64,000 bases of DNA from Acidisoma sp. PAMC 29798 (GCF_030252425.1 NZ_CP126994.1:930001-994000), one strand, 5' to 3'. Shown: positions 35,750 to 45,034, counted from the first letter of the stretch. The notes: generated by a model from the letters alone, not told the origin. Numbers and translations: made by a program.

Positions 35750-36582
35750 CGCTTTCGTCCGACATGCAGCAGTGGGTCGGTCGGACGGAGACGGCCGAGG
35801 AAGTGCTGTCACCCGCACCGCTGGCGCTGCTCGCGGCGACTTTGGATCAGGCGGATATGCCGGATACCACAGTGCCGGCGCTGGCCCATTGGCTGTATTT
35901 TCTGCCTCGCACGCCAGGGAGCGGAATAGGGCTGGACGGACATGCGCAGCGCGGCGGTTTCCTGCCCCCCGTGAGTTTGCCGCGCCGCATGTGGGCGGGT
36001 AGCGAGATCCGGTTTGACGGATCGCTGCGCACAGGTGTCGCTGCCACGAAGACGTCTGAGATCATGGCGATCGACAGCAAGACGGGGCGATCGGGCAAAC
36101 TGGTCTTCGTCACTGTGAAGCACAGGCTGTCTCAAGACGGCGTGGCAGTCGTGATCGAGACGCAGCATATTGTCTACCGAGACGCGCCGACGCCCAATGC
36201 CGCTGCGCCGAAAGCCGAGACCAGTCCGGATCAAGCCGTGTGGTCCCGCACCATCGCGCCAGATCCGGTGCTGCTGTTTCGCTATTCGGCGCTGACGTTC
36301 AACGGGCATCGCATTCACTACGACCGAACGTTTTGCCGTGACGAGGAAGGCTACCCTGGTCTCGTTGTCCACGGCCCGCTGACGGCGACCTTGTTGATGG
36401 ATCTCTATCTGCGTCACAATCCCGCCGCGCGCGTGGGGCGTTTTCAGTTTCGCGCCCACATGCCGCTTTTCGACATTCATCCGATGACGGTGAATGGCTG
36501 CCCGACCCCGACGGGGGCCAAGCTGTGGGCGACCAACCACGAGGGACATCTGGCAATGACCGCAGTCTTGGAGGTCGCATGA
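35746..36582 (+). CDS. itaconyl-CoA / mesaconyl-C4-CoA hydratase-like protein (FAS1-like double hot-dog)
   Basis: 278 residues with two hot-dog halves. The N-terminal half has LAHWLYFLP and RGGFLPPVSLPRRMWAG, which I associate with itaconyl-CoA hydratase (Ich) and mesaconyl-C4-CoA hydratase (Meh). The C-terminal half has SALTFNGHRIHYDRTF and YPGLVVHGPLTATLLMDL. It would hydrate itaconyl-CoA or mesaconyl-C4-CoA to (S)-citramalyl-CoA. It overlaps the lyase gene by 4 bp, the same Ich-Ccl adjacency known from itaconate degradation. An ACGTCTGA octamer at 36052-36059 is coding and probably coincidental. Confidence 0.8.
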   Translation: MTLSSDMQQWVGRTETAEEVLSPAPLALLAATLDQADMPDTTVPALAHWLYFLPRTPGSGIGLDGHAQRGGFLPPVSLPRRMWAGSEIRFDGSLRTGVAATKTSEIMAIDSKTGRSGKLVFVTVKHRLSQDGVAVVIETQHIVYRDAPTPNAAAPKAETSPDQAVWSRTIAPDPVLLFRYSALTFNGHRIHYDRTFCRDEEGYPGLVVHGPLTATLLMDLYLRHNPAARVGRFQFRAHMPLFDIHPMTVNGCPTPTGAKLWATNHEGHLAMTAVLEVA

Positions 36583-37427
36583 AGCGCTGGCGATCCCTGC
36601 TGTTTGTGCCCGCCGATAACAGCAAGGCCCTGTCACGTGCGCATGAACGGCATGCGGACGCCCTCATTCTCGACTTGGAAGATGCTGTGGCGCCGGCGGA
36701 CAAAGCGTCAGCGCGGGCGACACTGGGCGATCATGTCGGCCGACTGAACGCCCATGGGATGGATGTGCTGGTGCGTGTGAATGCGGATCTGCCCGACCTC
36801 ACACAGGACATCGCCGCTTTAGTGCGGCCCGGAGTATCTGCGATTGTCTTGCCGAAGGTGGAAGACCCCGCGCAACTGATCATGGTCGATCGGCTGTTAT
36901 CGGATGCGGAAGCAAAGGGCGATGTGCCATCCGGTAGCATCTGCATCATTGCCTTGATCGAGTCGCCGACGGCGATTTTGAAGATTCAAAGCTTCGCTGT
37001 CACCGCGCGCCTCATCGGATTTGCTCTGGGCAGCGAGGACTTTTCACTGGCGCTGGGCACGCGACCGACGCCGGACTGCCTGACCTTGCCATGCCAAATG
37101 CTGGCCCTCGCCGCATCGGCGGCGGGCGTGATGGCAATCGGGCTGCCCGATACACTGACCCAGTTTGGCGACCTATCCGCCTACGAACTGGTCGTGACCA
37201 AGGCGCGTGCGATGGGCATGACCGGGGTGTTCTGCATCCATCCGACACAGGTCGCGTGCGTCAATCGCGCCTTTGCCCCGACCGAGGCGGACCAGCTTTG
37301 GGCACAGGGCGTGATAACGGCCACCGACGCCGCAGCGGCAAGGGGTGTGGCCGTTGCCAGTTATCAGGGGCAGATGATCGATCGTCCTGTTCTTGAGCGG
37401 GCGAAGGCGATCCGCGCACAGGTGTAG
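36579..37427 (+). CDS. HpcH/HpaI aldolase/CitE family, citramalyl-CoA-lyase-like
   Basis: 282 residues from the ATG at 36579, overlapping the hydratase stop. It has the CitE pattern: RSLLFVPADNSKAL, ADALILDLEDAVAP with Mg ligands, VLVRVN, IALIESPTAIL and LIGFALGSEDFSLALG. In this family the substrate is a 3-hydroxyacyl-CoA such as citramalyl-, malyl- or methylmalyl-CoA, cleaved without biotin or an accessory subunit. Placed behind the itaconyl/mesaconyl-C4-CoA hydratase, cleavage of (S)-citramalyl-CoA to acetyl-CoA and pyruvate is the natural reading. It is the last gene before a new transporter operon. Confidence 0.82.
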   Translation: MKRWRSLLFVPADNSKALSRAHERHADALILDLEDAVAPADKASARATLGDHVGRLNAHGMDVLVRVNADLPDLTQDIAALVRPGVSAIVLPKVEDPAQLIMVDRLLSDAEAKGDVPSGSICIIALIESPTAILKIQSFAVTARLIGFALGSEDFSLALGTRPTPDCLTLPCQMLALAASAAGVMAIGLPDTLTQFGDLSAYELVVTKARAMGMTGVFCIHPTQVACVNRAFAPTEADQLWAQGVITATDAAAARGVAVASYQGQMIDRPVLERAKAIRAQV

Positions 37428-37572
37428 GCCGGTCGCATGACCCTGGCCGGGCTGTGGAGCAAAGATTGTGCTTGCGCTACCATGTCCCGTCTGGGAGTTT
37501 ACCGACACCACGTGCGCGCGCGTTAATCGATGCCATAAGGCACCGTGATAAAAACAATAATAGGAAACGGCG

Positions 37573-38724
37573 ATGAAACTCAGCAAGACAGTGTTCTCGG
37601 CTGCGGCTATGCTCGCGGCGATCAGCATTCCGGCCATGGCGCAGACCTATAGCTGGCCGGACAATATTCCCCCCGCCGCGAAGGAGCTTATGACACCTTT
37701 GCCGCTGACCCCGACGGGGCAGGTGGTCCCCGGCTTTCCGAATGGCGCACCGGCCGCATCACCCGACGTTCTGACCTTTACGCCGGACCAGATTGCCAAG
37801 CTTAAGGCCGGAAACTTCACCGCCGGCATCGTCATGCATACGATGGCTGCAGGTTGGCCGATGCTGCAGGTTCAAGGCATCACCAAGACATTGAAGGACT
37901 TCGGCATCAAGGTCGTGGCCGTGACCGATGCGAAGTTTCAGCCAGGAACGCAGATCAGCGACCTCGAAGAAATGGTCGCACGCAAACCCAGCGTCATCTT
38001 CTCGATCCCCATCGACCCAAAGAGTGAGTCGGCTGCCTACAAGCAGGCGTCCGCTGCCGGCATTAAGCTGGTCTTTCTGGACAACGTGCCGGTCGGCATG
38101 ACCCCGGGCAAGGACTACGTCTCCGTCACTGCCTCCGACAATGGCAAGAATGCCTATTACGCCGCGAAGGAACTTGCGGAATCCATGGGCGGCAAGGGTG
38201 AGGTTGGTATCGTCACCCTGGTCTATGATTACTACTACTCCGTCGCCGTGCGGAAAGTTGGTGCGCTGAAGGCCTTCGCTGAATATCCCGGCATCAAGGT
38301 CGACGGCATTGGCACAATCGCGAGCCCAGACGGCGCCTATAGCGTCGCGACGTCCATGATGACCGCGCATCCGAATCTCAAGGGCATCTTCGCGGCTTGG
38401 GATACGCCCGCCGAGCAGGTCGTGGCGGCCGCCAAGACACTCGGCCGCACCATCACAGTGACGACCAATGATGTCGCGCCCGACAGCGCCTTGTTCGTGG
38501 CGCGCGGCCAGTTCCTGGCGATCGGCTCGCAGCGCCCGTACGACCAGGGTGTCGCCGAGGCGAAATCCGCCGCCACCGCGCTTTTGGGTGAGCCGGTGCC
38601 CCCGTATATCGAAGTGCCGACGCTGCGCGTGAAGAAGATCAATCTGCTCAGCGCTCTGCAATCCGTGACGCATGAACCGCCGCCGAAGAACGTGATCGCG
38701 GCCTGTGACGGTGGCTGCTTCTGA
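37573..38724 (+). CDS. periplasmic sugar-binding protein of the second ribose-type transporter
   Basis: 383 residues with a Sec signal peptide ending PAMAQ (AGGAAACGG upstream of the ATG). The binding fold is the RbsB type (FTAGIVMHTMAAGWPMLQ, IFSIPIDPKSESAAYKQA, KGIFAAWDTPAEQ). The C-terminus ends in two cysteines, ACDGGCF, which could form a disulfide. It is the first gene of a second transporter with its own hairpin downstream. A distinct substrate from the 30543-31781 protein is likely, since similarity between the two is only at family level. Confidence 0.9.
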   Translation: MKLSKTVFSAAAMLAAISIPAMAQTYSWPDNIPPAAKELMTPLPLTPTGQVVPGFPNGAPAASPDVLTFTPDQIAKLKAGNFTAGIVMHTMAAGWPMLQVQGITKTLKDFGIKVVAVTDAKFQPGTQISDLEEMVARKPSVIFSIPIDPKSESAAYKQASAAGIKLVFLDNVPVGMTPGKDYVSVTASDNGKNAYYAAKELAESMGGKGEVGIVTLVYDYYYSVAVRKVGALKAFAEYPGIKVDGIGTIASPDGAYSVATSMMTAHPNLKGIFAAWDTPAEQVVAAAKTLGRTITVTTNDVAPDSALFVARGQFLAIGSQRPYDQGVAEAKSAATALLGEPVPPYIEVPTLRVKKINLLSALQSVTHEPPPKNVIAACDGGCF

Positions 38725-38733
38725 GCGACGGAT

Positions 38734-38760
38734 TGGGGCGCGATCGGTCATCGCGCCCCA
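38734..38760. terminator. 11-bp hairpin between binding-protein and ATPase genes
   Basis: TGGGGCGCGAT and ATCGCGCCCCA flank a 5-nt loop. It lies 10 bp after the binding-protein stop and 34 bp before the GTG of the ATPase. It probably stabilises the upstream mRNA and lowers read-through, keeping the binding protein in excess over the membrane complex. Confidence 0.65.
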
Positions 38761-38794
38761 GGTCTGATCTGAAGCACTCAACAAGGACCCTGTC

Positions 38795-40315
38795 GTGCCA
38801 CTGATCGAGATGCGCGGCATCAGCAAAAGCTTCGGCCAAAATCGTGTGCTTTCGGATATCGACTTCACGCTGGAGTCGGGTGAGGTCCACGCGCTTCTCG
38901 GTGAGAACGGGGCCGGCAAATCGACGCTGATGAAGATCCTGATGGGTGTCCATCAGTCTGATGCCGGCACCGTCACATTGGATGGGGTGGAGATCAGCGG
39001 CCATTCCGTGAGCCAAAGTCTGAACCAGGGGATCGCGATGATCTTCCAGGAACTCAGCCTCGTTCCCAACGGCACCGTTGCCGACAATATGTTTCTCGGA
39101 CGCGAACCCCATGGGCTTGGCTGGCGCGTGGACCGGCGGGCGATGCGGCGGGAGGCCGGTCGGCTCATCACGCTGTATGGCTTTCCACTCGATTTAAACG
39201 CCGAAGTAGGGCGCTTGCCCTTCGCGCAGCGGCAGATGGTGGAGATCCTGAAAGCCGTGGCGCGCGGCGCGCGCGTTTTGATCATGGATGAGCCGACCTC
39301 GTCCTTGACCATGCATGAGGAGGCCGCCCTCATGCGCATCATCGCGGAACTCAAGGCGCGTGGCATCGGTATCGTCTATATTAGCCATCGCATGGCGGAG
39401 ATCTTCGCGATCAGCGACCGGATCAGCCTCGTAAAGGATGGTCTGCTGATCGGGCCGATGCGCCCTGCGGAAACGTCGGTCGCGCAAATCTCAGAATTGA
39501 TGTCACGCGGTGTGGCCGTCGCCGAAGTCACGCGGGGCAGCATGGCGCGGCCTGGTGCGAATGCGCTTGACGTGCGCGGTCTCAGCACCGCGCGCAAACT
39601 GCGCGACGTCAGCTTCAGCGTCGCCGCCGGGGAGGTGGTGGGCATTGCGGGATTGGTCGGCAGCGGTCGCTCGACCCTTGCCAAGACGCTGTTCGGCCTG
39701 CTGCCGGATGGTAAAGGCGAGGTGATTGTGGATGGCCGCGCCGTGCCACCGGGCGGACCGGCGGCCGCCGTCGGCGCCGGGATCGCCCTGGTGCCGGAGG
39801 ATCGTCGGCGGGAGGGACTGGTGCTCGATCAAGGCCTCGCCGCCAATATCTCCCTGGCGAACCTGAAGCATCTGCGCATAGGCGGCACATGGCCGGCCTT
39901 CTCCCGGTCCCGTGCCGACGGGCTGTTTGCGCGCTTCCGTTCAGCGCTCGCCATCAATGCACGTGGCCCGCGCCAAGCGGCGTCTGAACTCAGCGGCGGC
40001 AATCAGCAGAAAGTGGTCTTCGCCAAGTGGCTGGCGACATCGCCGCGCGTGCTCATCCTTGATGAGCCAACCTCCGGCGTTGATGTGAACGCGAAGGCGG
40101 AGATGCGCGCGCTGATGCGACGCACGGCTGCCGAGGGCGTGGGCGTGCTGCTGATCTCGTCCGAACTTGAGGAATTGGCGACGACGGCTGACCGCGTGCT
40201 GCTGATGATCGATGGCCGGATTACCCGAGAAGCGGAGCCCGGCCTGCACGAAGCGGGTTTGCGGGCCATGCTGCAAGACGAAGTCGCATCCTCAAAACGT
40301 CCGGTCATCGCATGA
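38795..40315 (+). CDS. ribose-type (CUT2) sugar ABC transporter ATPase
   Basis: 506 residues from a GTG at 38795 with AAGGA 9 nt upstream. The first domain has an intact Walker A (GENGAGKST) and MDEPTSSLT, with an atypical LPFAQRQ signature. The second has LVGSGRSTLAK and ELSGGNQQKVVFAKWL, normal for the family, with DEPTSGVDVNAK. It overlaps the permease gene by 4 bp. Together with the two flanking genes it completes a CUT2 importer with a single permease. Confidence 0.92.
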   Translation: MPLIEMRGISKSFGQNRVLSDIDFTLESGEVHALLGENGAGKSTLMKILMGVHQSDAGTVTLDGVEISGHSVSQSLNQGIAMIFQELSLVPNGTVADNMFLGREPHGLGWRVDRRAMRREAGRLITLYGFPLDLNAEVGRLPFAQRQMVEILKAVARGARVLIMDEPTSSLTMHEEAALMRIIAELKARGIGIVYISHRMAEIFAISDRISLVKDGLLIGPMRPAETSVAQISELMSRGVAVAEVTRGSMARPGANALDVRGLSTARKLRDVSFSVAAGEVVGIAGLVGSGRSTLAKTLFGLLPDGKGEVIVDGRAVPPGGPAAAVGAGIALVPEDRRREGLVLDQGLAANISLANLKHLRIGGTWPAFSRSRADGLFARFRSALAINARGPRQAASELSGGNQQKVVFAKWLATSPRVLILDEPTSGVDVNAKAEMRALMRRTAAEGVGVLLISSELEELATTADRVLLMIDGRITREAEPGLHEAGLRAMLQDEVASSKRPVIA

Positions 40316-41247
40316 ATATTCAGAACTCTCTCGCATACCGTCTGCTGCGGGATTACGTCACCTACGTTATCTTCGTGGCGGTGACGATCTTCTTCGCCGT
40401 GGCCGCGCCCAACTTCGCGACGCTCGCCACGGTCGGTGCCATCCTGCGCATCACCGCCATCGTCTCAGTCATCGCCATCGGCATGACCTTCGTGATCATC
40501 TCGGCGGAGATTGACCTGTCCGTGGGCTCCGTCGCCAGCTTTTCGGGAATGATCCTGGCCTTGCTGCTGGATGCGGGCGTTCCCTCCTGGTTGGGAGCCA
40601 TCATAACTTTGCTGATGGGGGCGGCGATCGGCGCCTGCAACGGCCTGCTGGTCACACGCCTGAAGATCCCCTCCTTCCTCGTGACTCTCGGCATGCTCAG
40701 CATCTTCTCGGGGGCCGCGCTGACGGTGACGAACACCATGCCGGTGCCGATTGTGGAGGACGGAATCAACAACGTTCTATGGAACGGCAGCCTGCTCGGC
40801 ATTGCAGCACCGGTGTGGTGGACCTTGCTCGTGGTGGTCGCCGGTTTCTATCTCCTCCACGTATCGCTGTTCGGACGCCGTGTTCTGGCGGTCGGCGGTA
40901 ATGCCTTGGCCGCGAATTTCTCCGGCATCAACGTCAATCGCACCAAGGTCCTGGCCTTCGTGTTGAGCGGCAGCACGGCGGCGCTCGCGGGCATGATGCT
41001 CGCTGCGCGGAGCACCGCCGGCAATCCGAGCCTGGGCTCGGGCCTGGAACTCGATGTGATCGCGGCGGTGATCATCGGTGGCACCAGCCTGTTCGGCGGC
41101 TACGGCACCATCATCGGCTCGGTGATCGGTGCGATCTTCATCGGTATCATCGGCTTCGGACTGCTGGTGATGGGCTTTTCCACCAGCGTGCAGGAGATCA
41201 TCAAGGGCGCGATCATCATCCTGGCCGTGTCAGTCAATCGGCGCTGA
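40312..41247 (+). CDS. ribose-type ABC transporter permease
   Basis: 311 residues, RbsC family. Features are ISAEIDLSVGSVASFSGM, NGLLVTRLKIPSFLVTLGML, and the coupling loop VGGNALAANFSGINV. Only one permease gene is present, so the channel would be a homodimer, unlike the first transporter in this window. It is followed 24 bp later by an isomerase gene. Confidence 0.9.
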   Translation: MNIQNSLAYRLLRDYVTYVIFVAVTIFFAVAAPNFATLATVGAILRITAIVSVIAIGMTFVIISAEIDLSVGSVASFSGMILALLLDAGVPSWLGAIITLLMGAAIGACNGLLVTRLKIPSFLVTLGMLSIFSGAALTVTNTMPVPIVEDGINNVLWNGSLLGIAAPVWWTLLVVVAGFYLLHVSLFGRRVLAVGGNALAANFSGINVNRTKVLAFVLSGSTAALAGMMLAARSTAGNPSLGSGLELDVIAAVIIGGTSLFGGYGTIIGSVIGAIFIGIIGFGLLVMGFSTSVQEIIKGAIIILAVSVNRR

Positions 41248-41271
41248 AACCTTGTTGAACCGGTACCAGAA

Positions 41272-42114
41272 ATGATGACGAAACTGGCCTATCATGCGAA
41301 TTGTTGGGGTCCGCTCGGCGGGGCGCCGGTGGGCGTCACCTCCGTCAAGGATCTGTTCTACCAGACCTTTGGCGACATGAATCCCGCCTTCGCGGAGATC
41401 GCGGCCGCCGGCTATGAGGCGGTGGAGCTGTTCGATGGCAATCTGATCGATTTGGCGCGCGAGCCGGGGGCGCTGCGCAGGCAGCTTGCCATGCATGGCC
41501 TGAAGCTTCTGGCGACCTATAGCGGTGGCAACTTCATCTACCCTGATATCCTCGAAGAGGAGTTCTGGCGCATCGAACGTGCGGCAGCGCTTGCGGCGGA
41601 AGCGGGGGCCATTCATCTGGTGGTCGGCGGCGGCGCAAAGCGTAGCGGTGGCCCCCGTGACGGCGATTATGAGCGTCTTGGCGCGGCCCTGGATCGCGTC
41701 AGCACGGTCGCCGAGTCCTATGGCCTGTCGGCGCATTATCATCCGCATCTCACAACGATGGCGGAGACACCGGACGAAATCCGCCGCGTCTTTGCCCATA
41801 CCCGGATCGGCTTCTGCCCCGATACCGCGCATCTCGCGGCGGCCGGTGGCGACCCGGCGGGTTTGGTCGCGGAATTTTGGGATCGAATTTCCTATGTGCA
41901 TCTCAAGGGATGGCAGCGCAAACCCTTCGCCTTCACACCCATCGATCGCGGCGATCTCGACCTTCGTGCCACGATGCATGTCTTGCAGACGCGCAATTTC
42001 GATGGCTGGATCGCCGTCGAATTAGACTCATGGCCGGACCCTGCCGAGGGTGCGCGCGCCAGCATGGCGTGGCTGCGCGACCAGGCCGATCCATTCGCGC
42101 CGCAAGAAGGATAA
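41272..42114 (+). CDS. sugar phosphate isomerase/epimerase (AP-endonuclease-2 TIM barrel)
   Basis: 280 residues. The start is marked by the first ATG of the pair at 41272. The barrel shows the ligand order Glu (YEAVELF), His (YHPHLTTM), Asp (FCPDTAHL), His (YVHLKGW) and Glu (VELDSWPD). That is the inositol-catabolism IolE/IolI and 3-keto-sugar-isomerase branch. With the adjacent Gfo/Idh dehydrogenase it forms a pair commonly found in inositol- or 3-keto-glycoside degradation. It is not closely similar to the isomerase at 3213-4184. Confidence 0.82.
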   Translation: MMTKLAYHANCWGPLGGAPVGVTSVKDLFYQTFGDMNPAFAEIAAAGYEAVELFDGNLIDLAREPGALRRQLAMHGLKLLATYSGGNFIYPDILEEEFWRIERAAALAAEAGAIHLVVGGGAKRSGGPRDGDYERLGAALDRVSTVAESYGLSAHYHPHLTTMAETPDEIRRVFAHTRIGFCPDTAHLAAAGGDPAGLVAEFWDRISYVHLKGWQRKPFAFTPIDRGDLDLRATMHVLQTRNFDGWIAVELDSWPDPAEGARASMAWLRDQADPFAPQEG

Positions 42115-42118
42115 GACC

Positions 42119-43309
42119 ATGGAACGCCTCAATGTCGGGATGATCGGCGGTGGCTTCATGGGCAAGGCGCATGCCCTTGCCTATGCCGCGATGCCGATGT
42201 TCTTCTGGCCCGCGCCGGCCATACCCGTGCGGCACACGATCGCCGATGTTAGCGAGGACCTCGCCCTGGATGCCGCGCAGCGTCTTGGCTTCGCGAACGC
42301 CGTGTCGGACTGGCGCCGCATCATAGACGACCCCAGCATCGACATCGTGGATATCGTCACGCCCAACAACAGCCACGCGGAAATCGCCATCGCAGCCGCG
42401 CAGGCGGGCAAGCACGTGATCTGCGAAAAGCCGCTTGCCCGCACGGCGACCGAGGCACTGACCATGCTGCGGGCGGTCGAGGCTGCGGGCGTGACCCATA
42501 TGGTCGCCTTCAACTATCGCCATACGCCGGCGGTGGCCCTTGCACGGAAATTCATCGAAGAAGGCCGCATCGGCGAGATTCGGAATTTTCGCGGCACCTA
42601 TTTGCAGGATTGGTCGGCAGATCCCGATAGCCCGTTATCCTGGCGCTTCCAGAAGAAGATAGCGGGATCTGGCGCGGTCGGTGATATCGCCACCCATGTC
42701 ATCGACATGGCGCGCTATCTGGTGGGGGAGATCGCGGCGGTGAATGCGGTCACGCGCACCTATGTCGCCGAGCGTCCGGTGCCGAATACCGCGACGGATC
42801 GTCTGGGCGCCGCGCCGCGTCTGGAGGGCGTGCCCAAAGCCGCCGTCGATGTCGATGATGAGGTCATGACGCTCCTCCGGTTTGAAAACGGCGCAGTCGG
42901 ATCTCTTGAGGCGACCCGCAATGCTTATGGACGCAACAACTATCTCACCTTCGAAATCCATGGCAGCACGGGATCGATTCTGTTCAACTACGAACAACGC
43001 GACGCCTTGCAGGTCATGTTCGCGGATGATCCGGCGGATTGCCGAGGGTTCCGCACCATCTATACGGGTCCGGCCCATCCGCATGGCGAGGGGCTTTGGC
43101 CGATCCCGGCCTTGGGCATCGGCTACGGGGAGACAAAGATCATCGAATGTCACCTCTTCATGACGGCGATCGTGGACGGGCGACAGCCCTCGCCCAATTT
43201 TCGGGACGGATATATCAACGCGGCCGTCGCCGATGCCATTCTGACGTCTGGCGAGACCGATGGGTGGGTGGAGTGCGTGGTTGCCGCGGACGCAGGTCAC
43301 GGAGGATAG
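42119..43309 (+). CDS. Gfo/Idh/MocA-family oxidoreductase
   Basis: 396 residues from the ATG at 42119 (AAGGA upstream). The Rossmann motif is MIGGGFMGKAHALAY and the family's EKPLARTATEA (Lys catalytic) is at about residues 103-113. The C-terminal sheet domain holds GDIATHVIDMARYL with the active-site histidine. It performs NAD(P)-linked oxidation or reduction of a cyclic polyol or sugar, such as inositol or a 3-keto-sugar. It is 4 bp downstream of the isomerase. The pair completes the second transporter operon, giving uptake, oxidation and isomerisation in one unit. Confidence 0.88.
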   Translation: MERLNVGMIGGGFMGKAHALAYAAMPMFFWPAPAIPVRHTIADVSEDLALDAAQRLGFANAVSDWRRIIDDPSIDIVDIVTPNNSHAEIAIAAAQAGKHVICEKPLARTATEALTMLRAVEAAGVTHMVAFNYRHTPAVALARKFIEEGRIGEIRNFRGTYLQDWSADPDSPLSWRFQKKIAGSGAVGDIATHVIDMARYLVGEIAAVNAVTRTYVAERPVPNTATDRLGAAPRLEGVPKAAVDVDDEVMTLLRFENGAVGSLEATRNAYGRNNYLTFEIHGSTGSILFNYEQRDALQVMFADDPADCRGFRTIYTGPAHPHGEGLWPIPALGIGYGETKIIECHLFMTAIVDGRQPSPNFRDGYINAAVADAILTSGETDGWVECVVAADAGHGG

Positions 43310-43367
43310 GCTTCGCTTGCCCGCGCGAAACGGCTATGAGGCGCCTGCTGGTAACAACAGGTCTAAG

Positions 43368-44084
43368 ATGACGCGATTTCCACGCCCCGCTTTGGCTTTC
43401 GCCGCGTTCCTGCTGCTGGGCGCGCATGGCGCGTCTAGCGCGGAGCCCAAGCCCCAGGGGGCCTTCTACATCGAGCCGTCGCAGGTCGATCTCGACTATC
43501 TTCTCGCACCGCCCCCGGCCTTGGGGTCAGCTGCGGAAGCGGCGGATCTGGCAATGGTCGTGGCCGCGCAGAAGAATCGTAGTGCGGAGGATGTCGTCGC
43601 AGCCGAAGCGGATCATCACCGAACAGTGTTCCGCTTCGCAAACGTCATGGGTGCGCGTTTTGCGCCCGCGAGACTCCCCTTCGCCACGGAGTTCTTCCTT
43701 CGCGTCTATGCCGATGAGGCGCGAATCGTGGATGCGACCAAAGCGCATTTTAACCGGCCGCGCCCCTTTATGGTCGATTCCAGTCTGATGCCGATGGTCT
43801 ATCCCAAGCCGACACCATCCTACCCGAGCGGACACACGACCTTCGCCTATGTCAACGCCATTCTCCTGGCCCGCATGGTGCCGGAAAAGGCGGCAGCCAT
43901 TTTCGAGCGCGCGGCGGTGTATGGCAATGGGCGCATCGTGGTGGGCGCGCATTTCCCGACGGATGTCGAGGCGGGTAAAATTGCTGGCGCCGTCATCGAT
44001 AGCGTCTTCTTCAGTGATCCAAAGTTCGTGAAGGATTTCGACCGCGCGCGCATCGAGGTCCGTCACGCTTTAGGTCTGGCGTAA
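43368..44084 (+). CDS. class A (PAP2-type) acid phosphatase, periplasmic
   Basis: 238 residues from the ATG at 43368. A Sec signal peptide ([17 protein letters not shown]) is followed by the PAP2 signature set: [18 protein letters not shown], and [11 protein letters not shown] with the catalytic histidine and supporting aspartate. Such enzymes remove phosphate from organic monoesters in the periplasm with a vanadate-sensitive histidine intermediate. Uptake-side dephosphorylation of sugar phosphates would suit the neighbouring transporters, but the gene may also be independent. Confidence 0.87.
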   Translation: MTRFPRPALAFAAFLLLGAHGASSAEPKPQGAFYIEPSQVDLDYLLAPPPALGSAAEAADLAMVVAAQKNRSAEDVVAAEADHHRTVFRFANVMGARFAPARLPFATEFFLRVYADEARIVDATKAHFNRPRPFMVDSSLMPMVYPKPTPSYPSGHTTFAYVNAILLARMVPEKAAAIFERAAVYGNGRIVVGAHFPTDVEAGKIAGAVIDSVFFSDPKFVKDFDRARIEVRHALGLA

Positions 44085-44177
44085 ACCCCGCATCGCTCTT
44101 CAGTGCCGGTTTGGCCTTGGATACTGCGCTCTACGCAGATAAGCTCCAATTAGAAACCAGTTTTTACGAGTACAGCC

Positions 44178-45014
44178 ATGAATGCTAGAACATCGATGCT
44201 GCGCTCGATGCTGCCTTTACAAGGTGCAGGATTGGAGATCGGGCCCGGATACAATCCTCTGGTTCCAAAATCAGAGGGCTTTTCGGTCGAGACAGTGGAT
44301 TACACGGATCAAGCAGGCCTGCGAGAGAAGTATTACAACAACCCACATGTCGATGTAGAGCGAATCGAAACGGTCGATCATGTGCTCGACGGATCGAAGA
44401 CTCTTTTAGAGGCGGTTGGCAGGCCAGAAGGATTTTCTTATATCGTCGCCTCGCATGTTATCGAGCATACGCCAGATATGTTGGCGTTTCTCAAGTCTTG
44501 CGAAGGACTTTTGGCGCCACAAGGCATCTTGTTGCTCGCCGTGCCTGACAAAAGGCACTGCTTCGATGTCTTGCAGCCGCTGAGTAGCACGGGCGCGGTG
44601 TTGCAGGCCTATTTTGATGCCCGGACGCGACCGACGCCCGGCGCCATCTTCGATGACGTGGCTTACAACGCGGTGCGGGAGGGACAGATCGGATGGGGCC
44701 CTGAGGATCGGCGGGCCTTGACGTTCTTTGCTTCATTAGAAGCAGCCACATCGGCCTTAACGTCCGCCCGCCAAGATCCTGGCTATCGGGATGTTCATGT
44801 TTGGCGCTTCGTTCCGTCAAGCTTTCGGCTCATCGTCGGGGACTTACACGAAATTGGCGAACTCGGCCTGAGAGAGCATGAATTCTATGACAGCGTCGGC
44901 AACGAGTTTTACATCACGATGTCGGCGTCGGGGCAAGGATGCCCGATCGCCAGACTGTCATTGGCCAAACGAGCATTGATCGAACAAGCTGGAATTCTGC
45001 TAGACGATCTTTGA
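44178..45014 (+). CDS. SAM-dependent methyltransferase-like protein
   Basis: 278 residues. The N-terminal half has the SAM-binding pattern GAGLEIGPGYNPLVPKS and ASHVIEHTPDMLAFLKSC, which marks the post-motif-III loop of class I methyltransferases. The substrate is not visible, but proteins with this IEIGPG form are found in polysaccharide and O-antigen clusters and modify or cap sugars. It converges on a glycosyltransferase gene 20 bp away. Base composition is lower in GC than the catabolic loci upstream, as in the rest of the glycan block. Confidence 0.78.
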   Translation: MNARTSMLRSMLPLQGAGLEIGPGYNPLVPKSEGFSVETVDYTDQAGLREKYYNNPHVDVERIETVDHVLDGSKTLLEAVGRPEGFSYIVASHVIEHTPDMLAFLKSCEGLLAPQGILLLAVPDKRHCFDVLQPLSSTGAVLQAYFDARTRPTPGAIFDDVAYNAVREGQIGWGPEDRRALTFFASLEAATSALTSARQDPGYRDVHVWRFVPSSFRLIVGDLHEIGELGLREHEFYDSVGNEFYITMSASGQGCPIARLSLAKRALIEQAGILLDDL

Positions 45015-45034
45015 TAGAGCTTGCCAAGCCGACG

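Noticed and set aside
37438-37527. A 29-codon frame between the lyase and binding-protein genes
   Set aside because: It lacks a ribosome binding site and has no hydrophobic or conserved feature; probably chance.
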